This document shows positions 8,321-17,109 of a stretch of DNA of 64,000 nucleotides, one piece after another. The notes beneath the pieces were generated by a model. The model worked only from the letters and a program-made list of their open reading frames with translations, had not been told where the DNA came from and searched no databases. Position 1 is the stretch's first letter. Each line of letters begins with the position of its first letter. This DNA is from Liquorilactobacillus ghanensis DSM 18630. Lineage in GTDB: Bacteria; Bacillota; Bacilli; Lactobacillales; Lactobacillaceae. The DNA lies in NCBI RefSeq assembly GCF_001435235.1, contig NZ_AZGB01000025.1, positions 1 through 64,000 on the forward strand. Reading direction: 5' to 3'. The position numbers and the translations under genes are program-made.

Positions 8321-8526
8321 TTTTACACCTCAATGATTTTCGACTAGTAACCAGTTATTATTACCATTTTATTGTACTACAAAATAACAATGAATAACTT
8401 TTGAAGCAGATTTTTTATAGATTATTAACACAAAACTTTAACTTTATACTAAAAAAACGCAAGAATTGCCCTAATCTAACATTAGTCAACAATTTCACGT
8501 TTTATTTTAAATCAATTATTAAAAAA

Positions 8527-8600
8527 TGCGCTTGATCGGAATCGAACCGATGACCTACCGCTTAGGAGGCGGTCGCTCTATCCTGCTGAGCTACAAGCGC
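8527..8600 (-). tRNA. tRNA-Arg (anticodon CCU)
   Basis: 74 bases on the minus strand. The acceptor stem is GCGCTTG/CAAGCGC with discriminator A. D-loop AGCTCAGCAGGATAGAGC and T-arm GGTTCGAATCC are present, and the anticodon loop CTCCTAA reads AGG codons. The 3' CCA is not encoded. No integrase or partial duplicate of its 3' end was seen nearby. Confidence 0.96.
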
Positions 8601-8666
8601 AAAACATCAGCTGTAACCATTTAATTATAGAAATTAAAAAAACTGATGTCAACTGGAACTATAAAC

Positions 8667-9947
8667 TTAGTGCAGCTTTTTAGGATGAAATCCCTTATTT
8701 TTACGACTGCGAATACGATTTTTGGACCGCTTTTTTGTAGCTTTTTCAACTGTTTTTTTCGATCTTTTGGCTGGTGCAGATTGTTTGAAAGACGATTGTA
8801 CTTTGGCCTTGGCATGTTCTTTTGTCAACGGTTGATCCAAAGCTTGCTTGGCAACGATCTTTCCATAACTCAGTACCGCTTCTGTCACAGTATAGCCGGC
8901 TGGTTTGACCAATTGTTTTAAACTTCTAAAAGAGCGGTCATTTCCCAAGTTAATTACTTCACCTGGTTGGCCCATTCGACCGGTTCGCCCTACGCGATGA
9001 ATATAGGCTGTCAATCCATTCGGCAAATCATAATTAACAACTGCCGGCAGCTGCGGTAAATCCAATCCACGGGCAGCAACATCAGTCGTCAGCAGCAATG
9101 GAATTTTCCCTGCCGCAAACTGCTTAATTGCATGTTGGCGCTGTGTTTGACGCTGCTGACTGTCCAAAACAGCAAACTCAATTTGATCATGCTGCAATCT
9201 TTGCGCAATCTCAGTAATTTCAGCTAATTGATTAATGAATACTAATCCTTGAAATCGTGGCTGTCGACCAAATTTACGCAAAATTTCATATCTTTTTCGC
9301 GTTGGGCAAATCAAAAACCAATGTTCAACTTTTCCTTGCGTCTGATCCTCTTGCCGAACATCAAAACGTTCAACTGCCTGACCAAACCAATGCGGCAAGT
9401 CATGTAAAATTGAACCATCCGTTGCTGAAAAAAAGGCTAATTGCAATTGTCCCGGAGCATGCGTCAGTAACTCACGGCAATCAATCAGCGTCTGCTCAGT
9501 TAATAATGCATCAGCTTCATCAAAAACAACAGTTTGCAATTGATGAAGTTTTAATTTTTTATTTTTAGTCAATTCCAGCAACCGACCAGGAGTCCCAACT
9601 ACGACTTGGGGATGCTTTTTTAATTTTTCCTGCTGTCGCTTAACATTAGCACCTCCCCCCAAAGGTGTGACTGTCAGACCAAGTTTTAATTGGTTTAAGC
9701 ACTCTCTAATTACCTGAGTTACCTGAGCTGTCAATTCCTGAGAAGGCGTAATGATCAACAACTGAGTTCCCTTCTCAACCGCGATTGTTTGCAATAAAGG
9801 CAGTACATAAGCTAATGTTTTACCCGAACCAGTCGGAGCTAATCCGAGCACATTTTTCCTTTGCTGCAGCGGTTGATAAACCCGTTCTTGAATCAGCGTA
9901 GGTTGTTTAAATCCCAATTGTTCAGTTAGTGTTACTAATTTTTCCAT
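8667..9947 (-). CDS. DEAD-box RNA helicase (YfmL-like)
   Basis: ATP-dependent RNA helicase, 426 residues. Helicase motifs in order: APTGSGKT (I), TPGR (Ib), FDEADAL (II), SATDGS (III), TTDVAARGLDLP (V), HRVGRTGR (VI). A Lys/Arg-rich tail (from about 385) probably binds RNA. The segment GGANVKRQQEKLKKHP resembles, from memory, B. subtilis YfmL, a ribosome-assembly helicase. The start is ATG 9947 after AGAGGT. It lies 15 bases downstream of the oxidoreductase gene, in a likely operon, and ahead of tRNA-Arg. Confidence 0.93.
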   Translation of the reverse strand: MEKLVTLTEQLGFKQPTLIQERVYQPLQQRKNVLGLAPTGSGKTLAYVLPLLQTIAVEKGTQLLIITPSQELTAQVTQVIRECLNQLKLGLTVTPLGGGANVKRQQEKLKKHPQVVVGTPGRLLELTKNKKLKLHQLQTVVFDEADALLTEQTLIDCRELLTHAPGQLQLAFFSATDGSILHDLPHWFGQAVERFDVRQEDQTQGKVEHWFLICPTRKRYEILRKFGRQPRFQGLVFINQLAEITEIAQRLQHDQIEFAVLDSQQRQTQRQHAIKQFAAGKIPLLLTTDVAARGLDLPQLPAVVNYDLPNGLTAYIHRVGRTGRMGQPGEVINLGNDRSFRSLKQLVKPAGYTVTEAVLSYGKIVAKQALDQPLTKEHAKAKVQSSFKQSAPAKRSKKTVEKATKKRSKNRIRSRKNKGFHPKKLH

Positions 9948-9962
9948 ATTTACCTCTTTGTT

Positions 9963-10973
9963 TTAAATTTCCGCTAGCTCATCAGCTGGAAATTTGATCC
10001 CAGCAGTTTGACGCAAATGCGTCAGTAATCGATTAACTTGAACAGCAACTGCCAGCCAGTCTTCCATTTTTTGTTTGTTATCCAAATTAGCTGGATCAGT
10101 TAAAATCTCATTAAAATCACGAACTTCAGCCAACATTGGATTTTCCGGTGCGGCCTGGGCGATCAAATGTGACTGCTGCTGTTCATCCATTAAAGTTAGG
10201 CTGGTCAGCTCAGCTGGATTATCAAGAACTAGCGCTTCCTTCAAGCCGTAAATTTCACTTGGCAAATACGAATTAGCTGTTTTTCCCAGATTCAAGGTAA
10301 CGTTAAAAGTCGTATAATTCAAAATAACAGTTCCACTGCCGTCAATTCCATTTCTTAACTTATATGGATAATAAGTTGCTTGTTGCGGATAACCAAACCA
10401 GCTAATGGCATTATAAGCCAGATATACTCCCAAGTCTTGCAGTGCTCCACCTGAAAAATCTAGCGAAAAAACATTTGGTTCTGCACCGGCTAAAAAAGCA
10501 TCATAACGAGAAGAATACTTCATATAAGTTAAGTTTGCTCCTTGCAGCGTTGTAAAATGTTTGATTTGTTGAGTAACTGTTTTAAAAAGCGGCTCATGAA
10601 AATGCCGGGCTGCTTCAAAATAATACCGATTCGGATGTTGACGTAACAACTTTATAATCGACTTCATCTCAGCAGAATTAGAACAAGCCGGTTTTTCGAC
10701 AATTACATTTTTACCAGCCAATAATGCTTGTTTTGCTTGCGAAAAATGTAAACTATTTGGTGATGCAATATAAACGACCGTGAAATTGCCTTGGGCAAAA
10801 AAGGTTGATAAATCAGTATAGATATCAATCGCCGTACCAAACTGTGCAGCAAATTGCTGCGCGGTTACAGATTTTCGTGAATAAACACTAGTCAGCTGCC
10901 ACCCAACACTCTGAGCTGCCTCAATAAATTGTTTGGTAATCCAATTCGTCCCGATAATCCCAAATTTAATCAT
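9963..10973 (-). CDS. Gfo/Idh/MocA-family NAD(P)-dependent oxidoreductase
   Basis: 336-residue cytoplasmic dehydrogenase. An N-terminal Rossmann fold begins at once (KFGIIGTNWITKQFI, a GxGxxx variant reading GTNWIT). The family motif VEKPACSN (EKP) places the catalytic Lys, and the C-terminal GFO/IDH beta-sheet domain follows (GGALQDLGVYLAYNAISWFG). The ATG is preceded by AAGGAGGAGG. Substrates of relatives are sugars, inositol or dihydrodiols; the actual one is unknown. Probably cotranscribed with the downstream helicase. Confidence 0.9.
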   Translation of the reverse strand: MIKFGIIGTNWITKQFIEAAQSVGWQLTSVYSRKSVTAQQFAAQFGTAIDIYTDLSTFFAQGNFTVVYIASPNSLHFSQAKQALLAGKNVIVEKPACSNSAEMKSIIKLLRQHPNRYYFEAARHFHEPLFKTVTQQIKHFTTLQGANLTYMKYSSRYDAFLAGAEPNVFSLDFSGGALQDLGVYLAYNAISWFGYPQQATYYPYKLRNGIDGSGTVILNYTTFNVTLNLGKTANSYLPSEIYGLKEALVLDNPAELTSLTLMDEQQQSHLIAQAAPENPMLAEVRDFNEILTDPANLDNKQKMEDWLAVAVQVNRLLTHLRQTAGIKFPADELAEI

Positions 10974-11161
10974 AATTCCTCCTCCTTGTATTATTAATTT
11001 TTGATAAACTAAGTTACTGTGCTTATTATACCAAAAATATCCTGTTCTTAATTTAAATAACAGTTATATCACAAACTTTTAACAAATTGATGGCAAGATT
11101 TCAGTGGTGTCAATTTAGAATTAAATTCAATCGTCAAACTACTTAAGCTGATTAAAAAATG

Positions 11162-11204
11162 GTATATTAGATGTGAAATATTAGATGTGAAATATCTAAT
11201 ATAC
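11162..11204. promoter_or_regulatory. Nested direct and inverted repeat before the DUF4828 gene
   Basis: ATATTAGATGTGAA occurs twice head to tail (11164-11177, 11178-11191). The whole is closed by perfect 11-base inverted arms, GTATATTAGAT (11162-11172) and ATCTAATATAC (11194-11204). It lies 31 bases before the start codon and includes a -10-like TATATT. It looks like an operator but no cognate regulator is adjacent. Confidence 0.5.
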
Positions 11205-11234
11205 TTAAATTTTATAACTGGAGGGGCAATTTTA

Positions 11235-11633
11235 ATGATTCACAGCAATTCACAAAATGCAAATTTTTCCTTGCGGCAGCTAATTCGTCGTGCACGAGCC
11301 GGTAAACGTCTTTTTCACATTAGTTCTGCAGCTGTTGCCCCATCTTTTTATACTGGTCACTGGTACTTTAGTGATAAAGAAACCCATCGTGCACATCAGC
11401 TGGAAATCACAGCACACTTTGGTATTTTGATTGATGGTCAGCGGCTACCCGGGAAAATTGTCCGAGTCGATAACAAAGAATTATTATTTTTAGACAAGTA
11501 CGGTTATCATCTGCGAATTGATGCCAGTGACCAGCATCCCATCAGCCTTTATGATGAAGCTGATAATCGGGTATATCCTGTCAGTCAAGCAGCTGATTGG
11601 GAAAAGGAGCAAGAGCAGCTAAAACTTAATTAA
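11235..11633 (+). CDS. DUF4828-type protein
   Basis: 132 residues, resembling the lactobacillus DUF4828 family by its pattern (YTGHWYFSDKETHRAHQLEIT ... GILIDGQRLPG), a small beta-rich domain. The N-terminal 30 residues are basic (RQLIRRARAGKR). There is no membrane segment or obvious active site. The start is ATG 11235 after GGAGGGG; an upstream in-frame GTG lies inside the repeat and is unlikely. Function unknown. It stands alone, between the divergent oxidoreductase and a terminator. Confidence 0.75.
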   Translation: MIHSNSQNANFSLRQLIRRARAGKRLFHISSAAVAPSFYTGHWYFSDKETHRAHQLEITAHFGILIDGQRLPGKIVRVDNKELLFLDKYGYHLRIDASDQHPISLYDEADNRVYPVSQAADWEKEQEQLKLN

Positions 11634-11684
11634 GTTCTTGCCGAGTTATAATTTTATTTTGTTAGGTTTGTTGCAACTATTTTG

Positions 11685-11709
11685 ACCGGGATATTAAACC
11701 GGTTTTTTT
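11685..11709 (+). terminator. Terminator of the DUF4828 gene
   Basis: ACCGG/CCGGT hairpin followed by seven T. It overlaps the 3' end of the convergent hydrolase gene. Confidence 0.7.
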
Positions 11710-12280
11710 ATACTATTCGAGCAATGAATTTCAAATGTTGCGGAAATGTTTGTGCAATCAGGGAATTGGGGCTGCTGCCAAACTGTCCGACTGGTACCGA
11801 CAATTTTAATTGCTGATAATAATCTTGCCATGCTGGCAAAATTTGCTTATCGGGCCCAAACTGCATCGGAATTGATTTAAATAATTTTGCTTGCTTAAAA
11901 ATTGTGCAAATAAACTCTGAACAATAATAGCCTGGCTGATCGGCAATAAAACTAAAGTTATACGGTGATCCTAATAACTGTCGTGCTCGTTGAGCAACGG
12001 CGGTATAGTCAATTTGTTGACCTCGCAAACGATAAGCATCAACTCCAGTTTGATTTTCCTGTAAAAAATCAGCTAGTGCTTCCCGGCAGCATCCTTTTCG
12101 CGGACTAGCATGCATCACCCAAAAACAGTTTGCAGTTGCTTCTTCCAAAAAACCGACATGCGTGTAATTCATAGTTCTTTCAGTTGTCGTTATTTGTGTT
12201 GCTGCTGCAATCTGGCGTGACAACGCATCAGTATTATCTGTTCGAACAAACAATAAATCACCTGTCTTAAGTAAATTCAA
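11708..12280 (-). CDS. YiiX/NlpC-P60-like cysteine hydrolase
   Basis: 190-residue protein of the permuted papain-like (YiiX/YebB, NlpC/P60 superfamily) type. GDLLFVR opens the domain, His sits in NYTHVGF, and the catalytic Cys in YYCSEFICTIFK. Such enzymes cleave amide or thioester bonds in peptidoglycan or lipids. There is no signal peptide, so a cytoplasmic role is likely. The start is placed at TTG 12280, 7 bases after GAGGA; an ATG at 12340 would add 20 hydrophobic residues but has no ribosome-binding site. If that upstream start were used, the protein would be membrane-anchored. Confidence 0.8.
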   Translation of the reverse strand: MNLLKTGDLLFVRTDNTDALSRQIAAATQITTTERTMNYTHVGFLEEATANCFWVMHASPRKGCCREALADFLQENQTGVDAYRLRGQQIDYTAVAQRARQLLGSPYNFSFIADQPGYYCSEFICTIFKQAKLFKSIPMQFGPDKQILPAWQDYYQQLKLSVPVGQFGSSPNSLIAQTFPQHLKFIARIV

Positions 12281-12400
12281 TGGCCATTCCTCACAATCAT
12301 CAATGTAAACCAAGTAGAATATAAAGTTTACAAAAATCATAGCATTTTCACCAATATTTGTCGAACTAATAATAGCCTAACGCTTCAAAAAATAAGCAAC

Positions 12401-12435
12401 AAAAAAGGACCGGGCAATTTTGCCACAGTCCTTTT
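12401..12435 (-). terminator. Terminator of ppsA
   Basis: On the minus strand AAAGGAC and GGTCCTTTTTT flank GCAAAATTGC, a strong hairpin with a T run. Confidence 0.85.
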
Positions 12436-12459
12436 AAATCAACTTAATCACTTAAAATA

Positions 12460-14853
12460 TCACCAAGTATAATCTTCTAAGTCTTGTTTACCTTTTCCAG
12501 TTGCTTTATCAAGTAACAGCCGCTGTTCAAAATGCGCAACATTATGCTTAGTAGCTTTGACCATATCTGGATTAACCGATACATAATCAATTCCACTTTG
12601 AATTAAGAATTCCGTAAAATCAGGAAATTCAGATGGTGCCTGTCCACAGATTGAAACGGTTTTACCACCTTGATGAGCTGTCTTGATCAAATGACGAATT
12701 GCTCGTTTCACAGCTAAATTACGTTCGTCAAACAAAGCCGATACTGTATCATTATTGCGATCGCAGCCCAAAAGCAACATTGTTAAATCATTCGAACCGA
12801 TCGAGTAGCCATCAATAAACTGATTGAACTTATCCGCTAAAATAATATTACTTGGTATTTCAGCCATCATGTAAACTTTAAAATCAGCATTCCGCTGTAA
12901 CCCACCAGCTGCCATAATCTCAGTAACTTTTTGTGCTTCTGCAACTGTCCTGACAAACGGAATCATTACGTTCAAATTTTTCAATCCAAATTCGTCACGA
13001 ACCTTTTTTACAGCTGCCAATTCAAGTTTAAATGCTGCTACATATTTTGGATCATAATAACGAGATGCCCCACGCCAACCAAGCAAATCAGCCGGCTCAT
13101 GTGGTTCATATTTTTCTCCACCTTTTAAGTTGCGATATTCACTAGACTTGAAATCAGAAAAACGTAAAATAACTGGTCGTGGTGCCATTGCCCGAGCAAC
13201 TTTGCTGATTCCTTCAGCTAGCATATCGACAACTCTTTCTGGATGCCCTTGTTCTATCAAATAAAGCGGATGTTCATGAATATATGTTGTCCACAGAAAT
13301 TCTTCTCGCATCAAGCCAATCCCGTCAGCTGGCAAGCTAGCATATTTTTCTGCCAAATCAGGATTCCCGAGATTCATCATTACACCGGTTGCAGTTGGCG
13401 CAAAGTATTCGGCGGCAGCTGTTACAGTACCTTCAGTTGCGGCTTTAGGTGCCATCAACGACTTAACATCGCCTTGATAAACAACCCCGTTTTTGGCATC
13501 GACCGTAATCGTATCACCGGTATGCAAAACATCCGTCGCTGCTGCTCCACGGCTCTTAGTTCCAACAATACATGGAATCTGCATTTCACGCGAAACGATC
13601 GCTGCATGACAAGTCATGCCACCATTATTAGTCACAATTGCCGCGGCTTTTTTCATAGCTGGAACCCAATCAGGTGAGGTCATTAAGGTTACCAAAATCT
13701 CACCTTGTTTAAATTCACCAATGTTAGACGGATCATCAATTACATGTACTTTGCCGGCTGCAACTCCAGGGCTAGCCGGTAATCCACGAGTGATCACCTT
13801 GGCGTTGGCAGGATCTGCCATTTGTTCTTCTTTTTGAGCTGTAGCTTGCTTTTTCTTTTTTTGTGACCAAACGGTTTCTGGTCGAGCTTGAACCATCCAG
13901 AGCTTATTAGTATTCTTATCTAAAGCAAATTCCATATCCATATAGCAACCATAATGGTCTTCGATCTTCTTAGCGTAACCCGCTAATTCAAGAACTTGTT
14001 CATCTGTTAGAACCGGTTTTTCAGCAATTTCAGCTGGAACCTTTTGCTCTTTAACTCCACCATCTGGTAAACGTACTAATTCAACATCTTTATTATTAAT
14101 TGTCTTAGAAACAATTTTCATCGTTGCTTTATCTACTAAGAAATCATCCGGAGTCACTGTTCCTTGAACAATATACTCACCTAATCCCCAAATACCATCA
14201 ATGATAACTTTAGTATCATCACCAGTAGCTACATTAACACTAAACATTATTCCTGAGGACTTTGAAAAGACCATCATTTGAACTGCTGCTGACAAAGCAA
14301 CTTTTTCATGTGGGAAATTTTGTTTATGCCGATAATATGTTGCTCGATCGGTAAAAAGTGATGCGTAACATTGCTGAACTTTTTGAATTACATCTGCTTG
14401 CCCACGAACATTCAAATAAGAATCCTGCTGACCAGCAAATGATGCATCTGGCAAATCCTCAGCCGTTGCACTCGAACGAATAGCTACAAAAGGATCTGTT
14501 TGACCCATTTTCTCGGCTAATTGTTGATAGGACTGCCCAATGTTATCAGCCAAATCAGCTGGCATCGAAGCTGTTGTGATCAATTCACGAATTTTAGCAC
14601 AGGCCTTATGCAACTCAGCCGAATTTTCATAATCATTAATACCTTCCAATAACGAATCAACTTTGTCATTCAACCCCGTTGCCTGCATAAAATAACGATA
14701 GGCACGGGCTGTTGTAGCAAAGCCATAAGGAACAGGGATATCTGCCAACGAAGTTAATTCACCTAATGACGATGATTTGCCACCAACTAAATTAACATCA
14801 GCTCGATGAAGTTCATCAAACCATAGAACATTTGCTTTTTCTTTTTGTTTCAT
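12460..14853 (-). CDS. ppsA: Phosphoenolpyruvate synthase (pyruvate, water dikinase)
   Basis: Makes PEP from pyruvate and ATP, releasing AMP and phosphate, the entry to gluconeogenesis. It has 797 residues, matching the family (about 790). Domains: N-terminal ATP-grasp (GGKSSSLGEL, AIRSSATAEDLPDASFAGQQDS), the mobile phosphohistidine domain (GGMTCHAAIVSRE, catalytic His) and a C-terminal TIM barrel (SNDLTMLLLG; CGQAPSE with the catalytic Cys). The start is ATG 14853 with GGAGG; upstream codons are rejected. A promoter and a cre site lie directly upstream, suggesting CcpA repression during growth on glucose. Confidence 0.96.
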   Translation of the reverse strand: MKQKEKANVLWFDELHRADVNLVGGKSSSLGELTSLADIPVPYGFATTARAYRYFMQATGLNDKVDSLLEGINDYENSAELHKACAKIRELITTASMPADLADNIGQSYQQLAEKMGQTDPFVAIRSSATAEDLPDASFAGQQDSYLNVRGQADVIQKVQQCYASLFTDRATYYRHKQNFPHEKVALSAAVQMMVFSKSSGIMFSVNVATGDDTKVIIDGIWGLGEYIVQGTVTPDDFLVDKATMKIVSKTINNKDVELVRLPDGGVKEQKVPAEIAEKPVLTDEQVLELAGYAKKIEDHYGCYMDMEFALDKNTNKLWMVQARPETVWSQKKKKQATAQKEEQMADPANAKVITRGLPASPGVAAGKVHVIDDPSNIGEFKQGEILVTLMTSPDWVPAMKKAAAIVTNNGGMTCHAAIVSREMQIPCIVGTKSRGAAATDVLHTGDTITVDAKNGVVYQGDVKSLMAPKAATEGTVTAAAEYFAPTATGVMMNLGNPDLAEKYASLPADGIGLMREEFLWTTYIHEHPLYLIEQGHPERVVDMLAEGISKVARAMAPRPVILRFSDFKSSEYRNLKGGEKYEPHEPADLLGWRGASRYYDPKYVAAFKLELAAVKKVRDEFGLKNLNVMIPFVRTVAEAQKVTEIMAAGGLQRNADFKVYMMAEIPSNIILADKFNQFIDGYSIGSNDLTMLLLGCDRNNDTVSALFDERNLAVKRAIRHLIKTAHQGGKTVSICGQAPSEFPDFTEFLIQSGIDYVSVNPDMVKATKHNVAHFEQRLLLDKATGKGKQDLEDYTW

Positions 14854-14883
14854 AATGATTGCCTCCTTGAATAATAAGCTTCG

Positions 14884-14898
14884 CGGAAACGCTTTCAT
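14884..14898. promoter_or_regulatory. cre site (CcpA operator) for ppsA
   Basis: CGGAAACGCTTTCAT matches the pseudo-palindromic cre consensus WTGNAANCGNWNNCW except at one end base. It sits just downstream of the -10, where CcpA binding blocks transcription. Confidence 0.75.
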
Positions 14899-14909
14899 AT
14901 TACAAGTAT

Positions 14910-14937
14910 ATTTTACTACCTTAGCTAAAATAGTCAA
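14910..14937 (-). promoter_or_regulatory. Promoter of ppsA
   Basis: -35 TTGACT (14932-14937), a 16-base spacer, -10 TAAAAT (14910-14915). Confidence 0.65.
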
Positions 14938-15109
14938 CCTTTCCGATAATCTTTAATTATATTCTCATATAATAAACACTATCTTGAAGTAGCTTTTGAA
15001 TTATTAAGATTAGCTAATTTTTACACTTTAAATTATTCTCGCGTCAATCAAATGTTGGAATAATTAGCAAATAAATCCAACTTTTATTTCTAAGAAAGGA
15101 GCAAAAATT

Positions 15110-15523
15110 TTGACTGCCAATCACGCTAATCTCATCTTGTTAAAATATCTGATTTCAGTTCTAGGAATATTTTTAGGCTGGTATTTAGGTGGAATGGATC
15201 ATTTAATCTATGTCCTACTAACTTTTGTTAGCTTAGATTATTTGTCTGGTTTGTTCTGCGCTATCAGTCAGCACAGGTTATCCAGCAAAATCGGCTTTAA
15301 CGGCATCACCAAAAAAATATTAATCTTTATCTTGATCGGTGCTGCTAATCTACTGGACAGTCTGTTGTTAAGGCATGGATCAAGCTTACGAACAGCTGCT
15401 ATTTTCTTTTATCTTGCAAATGAAGGAATTTCATTATTAGAAAATGCTGGTCAGCTGGGTGTGCCAATTCCAGCTAAATTACGCATGGCCTTAACGCAAT
15501 TAAACAAAAAAGATACTAATTAA
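15110..15523 (+). CDS. Holin-like membrane protein (phage holin family 4 type)
   Basis: 137 residues with three or four hydrophobic segments (about 12-32, 33-50, 65-82, 90-105). FVSLDYLSGLFCAI and the SSKIGFNGITKKI loop are typical of the toxin-secretion/phage-lysis holins. The start is TTG 15110, with AAAGGAG upstream. No lysin, phage or toxin gene lies near, so it is an orphan: either a domesticated prophage remnant or a holin serving autolysin export or cell death. A strong terminator follows. Confidence 0.8.
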   Translation: MTANHANLILLKYLISVLGIFLGWYLGGMDHLIYVLLTFVSLDYLSGLFCAISQHRLSSKIGFNGITKKILIFILIGAANLLDSLLLRHGSSLRTAAIFFYLANEGISLLENAGQLGVPIPAKLRMALTQLNKKDTN

Positions 15524-15590
15524 AAAGTCATTTTTATGTTTTTAGCTCTTAAAATAAATTTGCTAGCAGTGAACAATTTTTTTCAATCGT

Positions 15591-15624
15591 AAACAGCATC
15601 GGCCAAAAAAGCCGATGCTGTTTT
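15591..15624 (+). terminator. Terminator after the holin-like gene
   Basis: AACAGCATCGGC pairs with GCCGATGCTGTT around a short A loop, followed by TTTT. Confidence 0.85.
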
Positions 15625-15783
15625 GCTGTTTAATCAATTGTAATCCTCAAACAATATTACGTTTTTATTTGCATTTAATGCCAGCTCTCACTAAAACATT
15701 TTTTCAGAATTCAATTTGATTTTACTTAAAATTAATTTATATAGTATAATAAATTACACATAATTTAAAAAGGAAGTAATCAA

Positions 15784-16509
15784 ATGGGACAACAAAAGTA
15801 TTCCAGTCAGCGAACACGAACGCAGCATACATATGAGTTTTTTAAAGAGCGGCAAAATGATCCCGCTTGGCGAGATGATTTTTTACGAATTCAAGCAATT
15901 CGGCGCCGTAATCGGCTACTCAAAATCGGTTTAAGTTTTCTCTTGCTACTAGCTATCTTTATTATCTTCAAAGTCAACCAGACTTCGATCACTGCTTTAA
16001 TCAGTCACAAAACCAATCAAACGGCAAATCAGCTGAATAATAACTCAGCAACTGCAACTACTGCTTCAAGCACAACTGCAAATAATCAGCAAGCTTCGAC
16101 TTCTACCGTCATCACCAATTATGCTCGTTATAGAGCTTATTCTGGCAATTATGAAAATTCAACTGGTTCGTATTCATTGAATTTTGCTGCGGGAACATTA
16201 ACCACCAAACAACAGTTATTTCATTTTGATAAAGTTATTCTCCATCCAGATGGCAGTCTCATAATCAATGTTCATGAAAACTCTGATTATACCGGTGGAC
16301 AAACACTTTATTTGAGTATTTTATTTGCTCCTGCAAATAAAAAAATTCAGCGAAATTGGCAAACTAACGCCCCGATTACTGATTCCTCTGATACGGCAAT
16401 TAATCGTTTTAGTCTAGCCAAATCAAGTGATGGCGGTAAAACTTTTAATATGGCCCCAGCATATGCCGCTTTTGAACAAAATTCAACCACCATTTTCAAT
16501 AAGAATTAG
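15784..16509 (+). CDS. Uncharacterised single-pass membrane protein
   Basis: 241 residues, no recognised family. A very basic cytoplasmic N-terminus (1-43, RRRNRLLKIG) precedes one membrane helix (about 45-63). An Asn/Thr/Ser-rich low-complexity linker (75-108) leads to a soluble outer domain (about 115-241) with SGNYENSTGSYSLNFAAGTLTT, which looks beta-rich. The topology suggests an externally exposed domain on a stalk. ATG after AAGGAAG. It stands alone between two plus-strand terminators. Confidence 0.7.
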   Translation: MGQQKYSSQRTRTQHTYEFFKERQNDPAWRDDFLRIQAIRRRNRLLKIGLSFLLLLAIFIIFKVNQTSITALISHKTNQTANQLNNNSATATTASSTTANNQQASTSTVITNYARYRAYSGNYENSTGSYSLNFAAGTLTTKQQLFHFDKVILHPDGSLIINVHENSDYTGGQTLYLSILFAPANKKIQRNWQTNAPITDSSDTAINRFSLAKSSDGGKTFNMAPAYAAFEQNSTTIFNKN

Positions 16510-16543
16510 TTAACTTTTTTAAAATCTGACTGACATCCCCAAG

Positions 16544-16566
16544 CTGATCTTGACGATCAGTTTTTT
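16544..16566 (+). terminator. Terminator after the single-pass membrane protein
   Basis: CTGATC/GATCAG hairpin with six T. Confidence 0.75.
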
Positions 16567-16596
16567 GGTATGTTTGACTAATCTTCAACAATAAAA

Positions 16597-17052
16597 TTAG
16601 TTCAATTTGCTTTGCCATTTGCCATCTTTTTGATAAAGAAATTGTTCACTTAAATCCGCCTGCAAAAACAACTCCAATAACTCAGCCATTCCAGTGGCCA
16701 ACTGCAACGATAGTAATTTATTCAGTGCGACCCAATACACTTCTCCTTCTGAAGACGATTTAAGCGTTCCTGTAAAACTGTTTGTTTTGTATAACAAGAC
16801 AATATATCTTGAACCATCTTCGTTGATCCAATTCTTAATCCCACATAGCTGTAATGCATCCACTGTAAGGCCAGTTTCCTCATACACTTCTCGAATAGTC
16901 GCGTCTGTCATTGATTCTCCCGCTTCAACATGACCACCGGGAAATACGACTCCTGGCCAATTAGGATTTTTTCGATTTTCAACCAACACCCTACCAGACT
17001 CATCGTAAACCAAGCACATATTGGTTAATGTTGTCTTAACACTGCGATCCAT
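16597..17052 (-). CDS. Nudix hydrolase (MutT-like)
   Basis: 151 residues. The full Nudix box runs from GGHVEAGES to REVYEETGL, with its GX5EX7REUXEEXGU pattern intact, so the enzyme should be active on a nucleoside-diphosphate-linked substrate. 8-oxo-dGTP sanitation is the common default for this subgroup. ATG 17052 follows AGAGGT. It lies upstream of the methyltransferase gene in reading order is reversed: the methyltransferase (17110-17808) comes first, then this gene 57 bases later, so the pair may share a transcript. Confidence 0.9.
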   Translation of the reverse strand: MDRSVKTTLTNMCLVYDESGRVLVENRKNPNWPGVVFPGGHVEAGESMTDATIREVYEETGLTVDALQLCGIKNWINEDGSRYIVLLYKTNSFTGTLKSSSEGEVYWVALNKLLSLQLATGMAELLELFLQADLSEQFLYQKDGKWQSKLN

Positions 17053-17109
17053 CAGCTTACCTCTTTTGTTTGATTTTATCTTTTCATTATAGTCTTTAAA
17101 AAAATAATA

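Noticed and set aside
8527..8600. tRNA-Arg as an integration site
   Set aside because: No integrase or duplicated tRNA 3' end was found on either side, and the defence island lies 16 kb away.
13243..13677. Plus-strand 144-residue frame inside ppsA
   Set aside because: Antisense shadow of a well-conserved enzyme gene; composition is not protein-like.
15110..16566. Prophage remnant
   Set aside because: Only a holin-like gene is present; the neighbouring single-pass protein shows no phage features.
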